NCBI GenBank assembly: GCA_028554755.1
Contig: JAPTOF010000003.1
Location: 3,886,501-3,950,500 of the forward strand
Length of the DNA stretch: 64,000 bases
Direction of reading: 5' to 3'
DNA from: Cordia subcordata
Lineage: Eukaryota > Streptophyta > Magnoliopsida > Boraginales > Cordiaceae
Shown here: positions 12,694 to 25,200 of the stretch, piece after piece
Position numbering within the stretch: the stretch's first letter is position 1
How the letters are laid out: every line of letters starts with the position of its first letter
Position numbers and translations under genes: made by a program
The notes under the pieces: generated by a model
What the model saw: only the letters and a program-made list of their open reading frames with translations
Database searches by the model: none
Told to the model about the DNA's origin: nothing

Positions 12694-14193
12694 GATAAAG
12701 TGATATCTGACATCAATATGTTTAGTCCTCTTATGATACATCTAATTTTTCATCAGATGAATTGCATTTTAGCTATCACAAAAGACTGTACTTTGACCTT
12801 GTTGCAATCCAAGATCACGAACCAAGCCTAGTAGCCATATGGCCTCTTTCATAACTTCTGCAATTGCCATGTACTCCGCCTAAGTAATTGACAATGCCAC
12901 AGTAGAATGTAATGTCACTTTCTAATCGATGGCACACCCAGAGAGAGTAAACAAGCAACCTATCAAAGATTTCCTTTTATTAAGATCACCCGCAAAGTCT
13001 AAGTCACAATAACCCACCAAACTCTTGCAATCTCCAATCATCTTGCTAAATAGCAAACCCACATTCTCAGTGCCCTGCAAATATCTCATTATCCATTTTA
13101 TTGTGTTCTAGTGTGCTTTCCCAGGCGATGTCATATATCTGCTAAAAACAATAATTGCATGTGAAATGTCAGGACGGGTGCATAAAATAGCATATATCAA
13201 GCTACCAACAGCACTCGAGTACAGAACACGATACATATGCTCCACCTCCTTCTCTATTTTAAGTGACAAGTTGGCAGACAATCTGAAATGAGCTAGAAGC
13301 GGCACACTCATAGGTTTTGCTTTATACATCCTGAAATGCTCCAACACCTTCTCAACATAACTCTGCTAAAATAAAAATAGCTTCCCTGCGTTTCTGTCAC
13401 TGTGAATCTCTATACCAAGAATCTTCTTTGCTGTTCCTAAATTCTTCATCTCAAACTCATCACCCAACTTCTTCTTTAATTCATCAATAGCAGACATGCT
13501 TTTAGCAGCAATAAGCATGTCATCGACATATAACAACAAGTACACAAACTAACCATCTGAAAGCTTCTTGAAATACACACAACTATCATAGGCATCCCTA
13601 GTGAACCCAACACCTATCATGAATGTGTCAGATATCTTGTACCACAACCGAGGCGACTGCTTCAACCCATGTAAGGATTTCTTCAACTTATACACATGGT
13701 TCTCCTTTTCAGGAACAATATAACCATCCGATTGACTCATGTAAATCTGCTCCTCAAGATCACCATACAAAAACACTGTTTTCACATCTAGCTGCTCAAG
13801 CTCTAAGTCATGAAGAGCAACCAAGGCAAGTAAAACCCTAATGGAACTGTGCTTCACAACCAGACAGAACACTTCATCGAAGTCAACACCCTCCATTAGT
13901 GTATAGCCCTTCATCACCAAACGTGCCTTGTGTTGAGAACCTTCAACCCCTTGAGTACCTTTTTTTTCCTTGCAAACCCATTTCCAACTAATAACTCGCT
14001 ACCCCTCAAGCAATTCAACAAGCTCCCATGTCTGATCCTTTTGAAGAGACTAAATCTCCTCACTCATGGCACCTACCCACTAAGCAGAATCTTTCTCAAA
14101 TATGGCCTCCTTGTACGAATTCGGCTCGTGTCGCTCGATTGTTTTAACGACACTCAAAGCATAAGCTACAAGATCAGCATACTGATATCGCTA

Positions 14194-15986
14194 TTTGAGC
14201 ACAAGCCTTAATAGCCCGCAAGTGCACGGGACGTGTGCAGTACAGTGTGTGCAAGTGCGGGGTCGAATCCACAGGGAGGCTACCTTAGTTTAGTCTCTAT
14301 GTGCTCGGGTGCCTTAAACTAGCTACGTGCGTGTGTGTACTTACTTTAGGATAAAAGGAGCTCGGAAAAAAAATAAAATAAAAAATAATCTATGGAGGAA
14401 CTAAAAGGAACCAAACTAAGGAAGGAAACCCTAATAAAGAAGAAGGGGACCTAGGGCGATTGCATTGCAATAAGACTTGGGCAAGGATAACAGATGATGT
14501 CTATCTAAGGCTCGGGACTTCTATTGCCGTTGTGTTGATCGGGGGCTCTCTTAACCAATACTAGTGGTTCAACCCATTAGCTGGATTTAAAGCTAAGGGC
14601 CAATCCCTCCTAGCCTACGCAATTCGTGTGTAGAACTTATCCTCTTGGCTGGGTTTAAAGCCAAGGACTAGCATCTAAATACTACGTGACATTAAGGCTC
14701 AATTAACCAACACTAACGTGGATGAGGGATACTCTAGTCTAGCTTAACTTATCCGCTTGGCTGGATTTAAAGCCAAGGACTAGCACCTAAACTCGACTAA
14801 GCAAAGCATGTAACCTATTAGTTGAATTTAAAGCTAAAGCCTACTCTACTAAGCGAAGCCATGAGATTACGCACAATCACATCACCCAAATAAGTAGATA
14901 AGAGCATTTGAAGCACAAATAACACATGCATATTCACTTAGGCATTTTAACAAACACATAGACATGCTTGATTTCCAATACATAGACATATTGAATCATG
15001 CCATAAATTTATGTAAATAAATATGTATTAAGAGCCAAATATACACAAATCCATTATTCAACGCCCTAATCTAATATACAATAACAATCAACCCTAAATC
15101 TAGCCTAATCTAGCAACATATTTACAAGAAATAGAGAAAGAACAAGAAGAACTTCCCTAAATTCTTGCTTCCAAATCCGTACAAATCCTTCAAATCTTTG
15201 TTTAATGCTTCAATCCTAGCTTGGTGTGGGGTTAAGATGGTGGTTTAGGGTGGTTTGTGTAGTGGGTCGAGGTTAGGGTTTATTAGGATTTAAGAAATAA
15301 AAGTTCCTCCCCTCAAAAGGGCTGAAAAGTGGCTTAAATAAAGCTTTCAACGCGTCCAGCCGGGGGCCCAGCCGGTCGACCGGCTTTGGGCCTAAGTCGT
15401 CTGGCCAAAATTGGCCCAGGTTCTGATCTGGCCGGTCGACCGGCTTTGTCGTCCGGCCTATACAGAGGCTAACCGATCTTGATAGTAAAATGGTCATATC
15501 TTGCTCGTTTTAGCTCCGATTCGCGCACCGTTTTTTTCTATGGCTTTGTATCGTCGTGGGGGATCTCCCAAGCCATATTTTGCACCCTAAAATGTATCCA
15601 AAATTTGTCCATGTCCTTTTTAGGTTGCAAGATCCAAATTTGGCTCACGTTGTGCTCAGTTTCGCCTCAGTCGCTCCTTCTTTCTTCCGGCCATTTCCAA
15701 AAGCACTTTTCTTCATTCCTTTGCATCCAAAACACCCTTGGCTTTGTTCCACACTTCAATCACCCTCAGTTAAACTCCAATTATCTTCCCAAATCACACC
15801 TTAAACAAGCAAGAAACGTACATTAGTGTAGCATTTAAGTCCTAAGTTCAACTATGAACGTGTAGACCCTAATATGCATGAGTATGACCTAAATGTTAAA
15901 CTAATACATCAAATGAAGCTCAAAACACCTCAAAACAAGTATATAATTGCAAAATATAAACACACAAAACAGACACATCACATACC
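14194..15986 (-). mobile_element. Unclassified hairpin-bearing element, copy 2
   Basis: Inverted relative of 11146-12693, about 1.79 kb, placed in the RT-integrase spacer of Copia A. Flanks ATATCGCTA (14185-14193) and ATATCTCTA (15987-15995) suggest a 9-bp target duplication with one change. It carries GCCGGTCGACCGGC palindromes at 15370-15385 and 15431-15444 and, read on the minus strand, the same four hairpins (14818-14837, 14756-14777, 14644-14665, 14577-14596). An A-rich run lies at 14365-14390. No protein is encoded. The two copies form inverted arms of about 1.5 kb with 1.5 kb between them. Confidence 0.7.
14577..14837 (-). repeat. Four hairpins with constant loop, copy 2
   Basis: The counterpart of the copy 1 hairpins on the minus strand. 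Three stems are fully paired; one loop has a single change (14644-14665) and the stem at 14818-14837 has one C:A mismatch in the sense RNA. Confidence 0.8.
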
Positions 15987-18162
15987 ATATCTCTAAAGCT
16001 CTCTCTAATCTGTCTTCTTTCCCATCCAACAGCAATACTGTACTTCTGTTGTTCAAGCACATTCTCATGAACCTCAGTTGGCTCAGTTAGCTGAATCGGA
16101 CTGCTATTACTGCTAGATGGAATGTTTGAAATATCAGCAAATACCTCCATCTGTTCTATGACACTGTGGTCTAAACCAGCTACCACTTTATCTTTTTTTC
16201 ACTCTAATAAAGCAAACTCATTGAATTTGACATCCCTGATGATGAGGAAACCTGGAGACTTTGGATTTATGCACCACAACTTGTAACCTTTCTTCTCAGA
16301 TGCATAGCCTAAGAGTATGTAATTCCTTGCCTTTGGCTCCAACTTGTTATCCTTCACGTGAGCATATGCAGGGCAACCAAACACTCTCAATCAAAAGTAA
16401 TCAGCAAGCTTACCAGACTATAACTCAAAAGAAGTCTTTAATCCAATAGTTGTAAATTGAGATTGATTCACCAAGTAGAACATTGTGTTAATTTCTTCAA
16501 CCCAAAAGTCTTGACTCAAGCCAACATAGGAGAGTATATAATAAGCTCTGTTTAACAAAGTTCTATTCATGTGTTTTGCCACTCCTTTTTGTTGTGATAT
16601 CCCTACACATATGGAGTGGCTCATAATACCATGTTTCTTACAGAACTTATCAAACTCATTGTTGCAATATTTCAACCCATTGTCAGTCTTAAGACGCTTG
16701 ATTTGTTTACCAATCTGCTTCTTAATCAGCGACTTCCACTTGACAAATGTTAGAAACGCCTCATCTTTGATTTTCAAGAGATACACCCATACCATTCGAG
16801 AGTATGCATCAATGAAAGTGATGTAATACCTGACACCCTTCTTGGAAGAAACTTTGTTAAGAACCCAAAGATCAGAGTGAATGTAATCAAGTGTACCTTT
16901 TGTATTCTTCTGCCTCTTACTAAACTTTACCCTGGTTTACTTTTCAAAGGCACAATGCTCGTAGAATTCAAGCTTCCCAGTTCTTTGTCCACAAAGCAAA
17001 TCCTTCTTGCTCAGCTCAATCAGCCTCCTCTCGCTCATATGGCCCAACCTCTTGTGCCATAACTGGGTGGTGTCGTTATCATTTTCCTCGAATACAATAA
17101 CTATAACACCTGTAACCATGCTACCTTGAAGAAAATACAGGCCACTAGTCAAGTTCCCTTTCAACATCACAATATAACCTTTTGTCACTTTAAGAACACC
17201 ATTCTCACTCTAGAATTTATACCCATGAGAATCTGATCACCCAAGAGAAATCAAGTTTTTCTTTATCTCCAATATATGCCAATACTCTAGAGATCTTGTA
17301 ATACCATCAAACATCTTGATATTTACGATGCCGATTCCCTCTACCTCTAACGTGAGGTCATTGCCTAGAAAGACTTTCCCTTCTTTTTTAATGTAAGAAA
17401 AGAACCAATCATGAATAGGACACATATAAAACATGGCAACTGTATCAAGAATCCATTGATTATGTCACTGTGACGCACTCATAGACAAAACATCTGCAGT
17501 ACTAATCAAACTCAGTACTTTCCACCATATTCGCTGAATTCTCTACCTTTTTCTTTCCCTTTGTCAATTTTGGACATTCTTCCTTAATGTGACCTTTCTA
17601 CCCAAAATAGTGCAGTTGTCTCACCCTTAATTTTGATCTCGACTTGCTTTTCTTTCTACCCAAAGATCCCTCTCTATTCTTCGATCTCCCTCTACTCACT
17701 AAGCCCTTCCCATTAACTTCCTCTCTATGCCCCGGAACAAGTGTTTGAAGATCATTTGATTTAAGTGAAGCAATCATATATTTAAAGCTAATTTTATACC
17801 TCCCCATACAACATAGTATCCACAAAGTTCATATATAAAGGCAGTAAGGAGCATAAGAGAATAATAGCTTGATTTTTATCATCACTTTTAACACACACGT
17901 CCTTCAAAGTAATAACACAAGAGGCAAACTCATCAAGATATTGCTTTAGTTGCTACCTTCTTTTATCTCAAGATGATATAATCATTTCTTCAAGAAGAGA
18001 CAATTCGTAAGAGATTTTGATGCATACAATTCCACCAAAGTATTCGAAGCCTCAACTGCTATCGTCTTCTTAGCAATCTCCAACAATACTTCATTCGTCA
18101 TAGAAATGTGCATTGCACTTAAGGCTTTCGCTTTAAGTTCTTGTTTCACTATAGGTTTCATC

Positions 18163-19479
18163 TTAATTATATTGCCTTCTTCTGCAAGTTTCCTAATTTG
18201 TATGGGCTTAGACTTTAAGCCACAACCCAACAAATTCCTCCCTTAGTGAGAAGTCTAAAACTTGTTTGGCTGCAACTGGAACCTCTTCACAGTCTTCATG
18301 TTGAAGCCCTCATTCGACAGTACTCTTCACGACAATAACTACTAACACATTCTAGCAGGTTCATAGAGCCATCACCAACATCCCTCTCTATGTTGTTTAA
18401 CTTCAACATCTCAAGGTTGTTCGTGTCCTTCCTCGACACTAGGCATCTCGAACGTGGTCTTCTCTCCAGCAGTAGCACTATCCCTATCAGTTGTCTGGCC
18501 AGGGTTTAATCATTTAGCTATGCGGACTTTCCTTGCATGACTTCTTTCTCGAAATGAACCTTCTTCAACTAGTCTACACACCCAAGATTCTTTCTGCTAG
18601 AAGCTTAATCACTAGTTGGCTGAATGTTTTTGCTTGCTCAAAGATTCAAAAACTTTCCCAGAATTCCATCATTCGTCACAACTTCATTGTTTCACCCAAA
18701 ATTCAGGGCTCATCCTTGATACATCAAGAATTTGACAAAATGAACCTAAAAAATGAAATCAGGACATCAAAAGCAATTGAAACACCCTCAGTCAACGCAA
18801 TCAACCCTCAGTCAAAATCAAACTCACGTCTTCATCTTAACCGACGATCTTTTTGTCCTATCTAATTGCGATAAATTCACCAACAATATTAGCAGCGATC
18901 TCCCTGAGTTGCATGCCCCTCAACACAATAGGCTTCTTGGTATGTTTTCATTCGGATGTTGCCATGCCAATCACCAGCCAGGCTTTGATATCACTTATTG
19001 AGAAAATCGAAGACGCACACACGCACACTAAAGCACTGTGGAAAAGACACATATAAACACGCGATATTTTTAACACGGTTAGGCCCTCTGTCTATGTCTA
19101 CGATCTCCCTCTAGAATAAATTTCATTATTTAACGATAATGGGTTATACATGACGATGACTTTTTACACGGCTAAAAAAGTCTAAACCCTCCCTCATATA
19201 GTTCTTACCATGGCTTTATGCTCAACAGGACTAGAACGAATGTAAGACACTCCCAATGCTCTTGGACTCTTTCTCCCACAACCTCATGGGGTATGGCCCT
19301 AAGATACACCCGATATAAGCTACAAGATCCTCTATTTATAGGAGAGAAATTCTTGCTTCCTAATATTTCTGCTATATTATTTTACGCAGCTCATAATTTG
19401 GTAACTCTCTTAATTACATTGCCTTCTTTTACAAATTTCTTAATTTTTATGAGCTTGAACTTTGAGCCACAACCCAACA
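18163..19479 (-). mobile_element. Chimeric Copia-like LTR piece
   Basis: Two related ends (18163-18232 and 19411-19479), both finishing GCCACAACCCAACA, flank a non-coding interior. After the left end comes AATTCCTCCC, a polypurine tract on the minus strand. Before the right LTR-like part lies GCTTTGATATCA (about 18979-18990), a mutated primer-site complement. This looks like a deleted or non-autonomous minus-strand LTR element fused to the truncated gag end of Copia A. Coding capacity was not recognised. Confidence 0.45.
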
Positions 19480-20422
19480 CTCTTACATATAGAGAGAAGA
19501 AAAGATTGGTTGGGAGCCCCTAAATTTAAAAAGTGAAATATGGGATTGTTAGAGCATATTTTTCTTATCCAATTCTCTATATATAAGATAAAGAGTCAGA
19601 CAGGGATAACATTGGAGTTGGCCATATATCAATTCTTATTCCACATGCCATAATTAAAAGACTCCCAAAGTCACGTTTGGGCTCCTACATAAATAGTCGG
19701 CTAGGCACTACTAATAAAATATGATTGCGCGTCACCATTTACACAAGTCTACGAAACTATTTTGCCTAGATAGCCATTGGGCTGTTGCACCATGCATTTA
19801 ACTTTTCACGTCATTACTCTTGTTTTGGAGAAAAACAAAAAGATTTAAACATTTCAAAGATGATCATTCAATAATTCAACTTCGACCTTTCAAATAAAAT
19901 AAATAAATACATTTTTATCTTAATAGTTGGACAACCAAGTCTTTCCTCGAAAAGTTAAAGTTAATTGAAAATAACCTATCTGAGATCTATGAAAGTAAGG
20001 ATACGCTTTAAAGTAATAGTTGATATGATTTCTGTGACATCTTTCACTTGGACACGGAAAAGACGCTCAAAATTTAGTGAACAAAGTAAGAAAAATCTCT
20101 TCACTAAATAGTGATGATTAGCTATCCTAGTCATTCTATGGAAAAGACGCTCAGAATTTTAGTAAACAGATGTAGGAAAAGTCGATCTCTTCACTAATAT
20201 TTAGTGGTGGTTGGCTATCCTAGTCGGTCTTTGAAAAGTTCAAGTCAACAAAAAGTAAACTATAAAGGATAAATGACCTTTCAATTCAATACAAAAAAAA
20301 AAAGGAAAATCTCAGAATTTTAGTATATAAATAAAGAAAAGATGTTATCACTAATAGTGGAAAATTTTTCAAAATGAGAGTGACAATTGTTACGCACGTC
20401 ACTTTTCAAAGTTGATGCTGGT
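19480..20422. other. Intergenic; duplicated receptor-gene flank
   Basis: No gene seen. The part 19,970-20,400 is paralogous to 52,500-53,210, the upstream side of a B-type start. It contains a tandem duplication of about 85-90 bp (20056-20139 and 20140-20227), each starting with GGAAAAGACGCTC. Confidence 0.5.
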
Positions 20423-20630
20423 TGTGTCGAATAGACACTTATTATAAAATGTTTTTTATATTAAAAAGTATAATTTATTTTGAATTTTTATAAAATGTTT
20501 GTGATAAGATATCTTATATCTTATAAGGTAAAAAGAGAAAATAGAGATTTCCTCTTTTGCTTAAAAATAAGCATCTTATACATAAGCTTTTTTTTTTTTT
20601 TTGGGTCAAACATAAGCTTATCCAAACACA
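20423..20630. mobile_element. Short hAT-like MITE
   Basis: About 208 bp bounded by TGTGTCGAATA and the reverse complement of TATCCAAACACA, imperfect inverted ends. A partial relative is the host of Copia A at about 10,565-10,655, and a truncated one lies at 140-220. No target duplication is clear. Confidence 0.4.
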
Positions 20631-22180
20631 ACATTAAGCATGAATCATCGAGGTTGCTTAAAGGGCTCAGGCATGGATATAAGTTGCTACATATGGATGT
20701 CTCTTCTCCGAGTATTGCATTATTTATTCTTCCATTACCAATGCTACAAAGTTCAGTTTTATTTTCAACACAAACAGAATATCATTTACATGTAACCTTT
20801 ACTGCATAAATTGAAAATTGCAGATATATAGCCTAAGTGCTTCTTTTACACTAACATTCATGTTAACTGTTAAGAAAATACAGTCATGATCTTAAATGGT
20901 TTTGTTCAATAAGTTAAGGAAGTTAGTGGTCAAATATTATATTGACTTTAATTTAAAGGCAGATATTACGTAAATAATATTATTTATGAATATGATAATT
21001 AAAGTGTTAGAAAAATTTATATAAGAACTACAAATATATTATTAATATGTTAAAAAAATATAGTTAAAAATAGACTCTTATTTTTACATGCATGTTAAAA
21101 ATATTTGAAAGGGTATGACAAATTGCCAAATTCAAGTTAGAGTTCTGAGTAGAATTTATTAGTTTAGAGATGTAATTTTTTTAATTTTAAGGCAAGTTTT
21201 CATCTTTCTTCGTTTATGATTTATTAATAAAAGCGTAAAATACATAACCCCCAATGCTCGGTAAGGATTGCATAAAACCTCCCTATGGTTTTAAAACTCA
21301 CTAATGCTCCCTTGTGGTTTAGAAAACATTGCACATTGGGTCCTACATTAGTTTTCTGTCAAAGTTAACCGAGTGCATAAAAAATACACCTACAATGCAT
21401 TTTGACTTGTTAATAATGAAAAAACTCCAGTAAATTGGTACAAATTCTCCCTCTATTTTTAAATATAGTACAAATCTCTCCCACCTTCCTCCCCACGCCG
21501 CCTCCTCTAAATTTAGAAATAGTGCAAATTCTTCCTTTAAATTTTAAAAATAGTGCATATTTTTCCATCTGATTTGAAATAAGGTGTAAATACATTCATA
21601 AATGAGTAAAAAGTCAAAAATATGCCTCCTAAATTATGTAGGTTTTTTAGTTTAAATGACTCCTTAAGCAACATTGTCAATGTTACTTGTTGTTAGTTAA
21701 TCAAAATTGTTTTATCAAATAATCTTCTAATATTACTTATAAATGAAGTATAACAAGATTATTAATAGAGTAAAATTTGGGTATATCTCTTAGTATAATA
21801 TTTAAACATAGATATATAAAAAACAACTATAATCAGGTTTGGAAAACTTGCCCATTTCTCGTTCACTAGATACTTCATTAACTGAATATTTGTCACAACT
21901 ACTACGCAGATTCAAGACCAACAGTGAGATTTCTCTTGCCTCAACAAAGGATCATAATTCTTGAGAAACGCAATTTATTAATTGAAGGAGGACAAGTTGG
22001 TGAATTACTGTGCAGTTCTCATTTTAGATTACACTACTTGTATATATGGCATTGAGCATTTGCTCTAATTCTTAGGTCACACATCTAGTTAACAAGAAAG
22101 CGTAACAAGATTACATTTTCAACGAACTATGTATAAGAACTACAGAAGCTGAGTTGAATGAGATATTTAAAACTACATAG
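20631..22180. repeat. Paralogue of 220-2330
   Basis: A duplicate of the segment downstream of A1 that lacks the MITE and TRIM found there. It has its own insert of about 435 bp (21233-21669), absent from copy 1 at 1815, with no clear terminal repeats. This pair allows insertions to be read as presence or absence. Confidence 0.75.
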
Positions 22181-22265
22181 TTTTAGCTTTCGTCCAGATC
22201 AAGGCTAGTAGAACCTATATAGTTGCCCGACAAAAGTGGCCGCTCATTGTCGGTTGTGTGTATTT

Positions 22266-25200
22266 TGTAATATTAAACTACTTTGATGCTAAGCAAAAGA
22301 AGATTATTGGACCATTATTTACAATTATTTGATTGGTTGATCAAAGTTTGCAATAACTTGATCTGTTGAATTTGATAGCAAAGCATGGCTTGCACATGAA
22401 GTCTAATGAAAGAAAGATTCTAATTGGGTGGCTTAGAGGTTGTGCATGCAATCACCGAAATTATCACATGCTGGAGCAAATTATACATTAAAAATTTTAC
22501 TTTAAGCATGAAGAATTTGTCATTCTCTTTGCCTATAAATACAGATGAGATTCGTAAAAAAATTATGAGAGAAATTATTTGGTTTCTCATAGTTTCTTTT
22601 TTCTTGTTGTTGTAAGGTTTTGATTAGGAATTAGTTTCTCCTATTATAAGAGAGATTATTATGATTGTTCTCTTCTTATTTTAGAGAGAAGTATTATATA
22701 ATTCTTACATCATAGTAAATCCTTTGTTTTTTGCCAGTGGTTTTTACCTCAATTTATTTAGGGGTTTTCCACTTAAAAATATTTGCGCCTTAATTTTCTA
22801 TTTTTCTCATTTCTATTTTAGCTATGGGATATTACTTCAATAATATTTTCGATGCGTCCTAACCCAATAAGTGGTATCAGAGCCACGGATTGAGGGTACT
22901 ATTCGCTATTACTATTCACTCGTTACTATATACAATTACGGGCCGTCATTATACATATGGTACTGTAACGTATAGAATACTCTTCATAGTGAAATAGTAG
23001 AGGATAGTACACATTAAGAAGCAAATTGTCACTATCATTATGGCGGCAAAATTTGAAATAGAGAAGCTCAATGGGAGTAATTTCTCCCTATGAAAATTGA
23101 AGATAAAGACCATCTTGAGAAAGGATAATTGCCTAGTAGCAATTGAAGATAGACCAGTGGAGGCGACCGACGACAAGTGGAAAGAGATGGATGATGCGGC
23201 AATGGCCAATCTACACCTGGCATTAGCAGATTCTGTGCTGTCGAGTGTTGAGGAGAAAAAGTCAACAAAAGAAATCTGGGATACGCTGACTAAATTGTAC
23301 GAGTTTAAGTCTTTTCATAATAAAATCTTCTTGAAAAGAAGACTTTATACTCTCTGAATGGGTGAGTCCACATCGGTAATAGAGCATATCAATACCTTAA
23401 ATACCCTATTTTCTCAACTCAATTCAGTGGGTTATAAAAAAGCGAAACTCGAATGTGTAAAGATTTTACTTCAAAGTCTGCCTGATTCGTACAATCAACT
23501 TATCATCAACTATACCAACAATGTTTTGTCTGACTAGATCGTCTTTGACGATGTTCTAGCCGCTATTCTAGAAAAGGAGTCCAGGCAGAAAAATAAAGAG
23601 GACAGAGCTGAAAGTTCAAAACATGCAGAGGTGTTATTATTGGTGAAAGGAAGATCAACAGAACATGGCTCAAGTAAGAGCCATAACCGTGGTAGATCAA
23701 AGTCAAGAAACAATTATGGTAAGAAAGGGCACGTCAAGAAGGAATGCTAGCACAGCAAATCAACTCCTAAGGTAACAAATTCTCAGGGATGTGTTACCAG
23801 TACTTCCGGTGATAGAGATATTCTAGTCGGTGAAGCAACAACTTCTTTAGAAGGTAGAAAGGAGCTCACTGATATTTGGATAATAGACTCAAAAGCATCA
23901 TGGCACGTGACCTCTCATCGAGAATGGTTCCACACTTATGAACCAGTATCTAGAGAATCTATGTACACGGGTAATGATCATGCCTTGGAGATTGCTAGTA
24001 TTAGTTCCATCAAAATAAAGATGCACGATGGTACTGTTCACACTATTCAAGAAGTAAAGCGCATGAAGGGCTTAAGGAAGAATCTGTTGTCTCTTGGACA
24101 ACTGGATGACCTTAGTTGTAAAACCCACATCGAGAATGGAGTCATGAAGGTCATCAAAGGTGCGTTTGTGGTGATCAAGGCAGAAAAGATCGCAGTAAAT
24201 CTATACATACTGTTGGCAGATACATTGTAAAGCTAACGTATCAATTACATCAACCTGCCAAGAAGAATCAACAATAATGTGGGAAACTTGGCCACATGTC
24301 GGAACGAGGTTTGAAGATTCTCTCGGAGCATAATCTCTTATCCAGGCTCAAGTCGGTAAATTTACCTTTTAGTGAGCACTACATGACCAGCAAGCAATAT
24401 AGATTATCATTTGGGAGATCTACTGGCAGAAGCAAATATATTCTAGACTTAATTCACTCAGACGTATGGGAGTCACCGACTTTATCCCTAGGAGGTGCAA
24501 AGTATCATGTATCATTTATTGATGATTACTCTAGGAGATTATGGGTGTACCCAATCAAGAAAAAGTCAGATGTGTTTTTAATATTCAAAGATTTCAAAGC
24601 ACAGGTAGAACTTGAAACCGGAAAGCGAATTAAGTGTTTAAGGACACACAATAGAGGAGAATACACTTACAAGAACTTTATAACATTTTGCAAATAAGAG
24701 GGTATTCAATAGTAGTTTACTGTCCCACATACCCCTCAGTAAAATGGAATTGCAAAGAGAATGAACAGAACTTTCCTCAAAAGAATGAGAGCTGTGTTAG
24801 AAACTACAGGCCTGACTAAGTCATTCTGGGTAGAAGTAGCCAAAACTGCCTATTACCAGATAAATCGATAATCATCTATAGCTATTGAGTTGAAGACACC
24901 AATGGAAATGTGGACCGATAAGCCCGTAGATTATTCTTCGTTGCATATTTTTGGATGTCTGGCATACGTAATGTATTATTCCCAAGAAAGATCGAAGCTG
25001 GATACAAAATCCAGAAAATGCATATTCTTGGGAAATGCTAACGGTGTTAAGGTGTATCACTTGTGGGATTCCATTGACCATAAGTTTATCGTTAGTAGAG
25101 ATGTGATCTTTGTAAAAGACAAACTGCAAAGTGAAGAAGATGATAGCACTTCAAAAGAGACTACAGTCGTACAAGTTGAGGATAAACCAGAAAAGGAGAT

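Larger units (their letters stand above)
10656..18160 (-). mobile_element. Decayed Copia retrotransposon A
   Basis: Minus-strand Copia element with many stops and frameshifts. The 3' LTR is 10656-10936 (TGTTAGGG to TTAACA) and resembles that of the intact element at 39051. Going 5' to 3' on the minus strand: gag remains (18150-17598), a GAG-pre-integrase segment with L-W-H-K-R-L-G-H-M (about 17188-16937), integrase pieces (16795-16199), reverse transcriptase (about 14190-13108) and RNase H remains (13100-12705). The body is interrupted by two copies of one unclassified element (11146-12693 and 14194-15986). The 5' LTR is missing; at about 18,160 the gag sequence runs into LTR material of another family. 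Confidence 0.85.
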
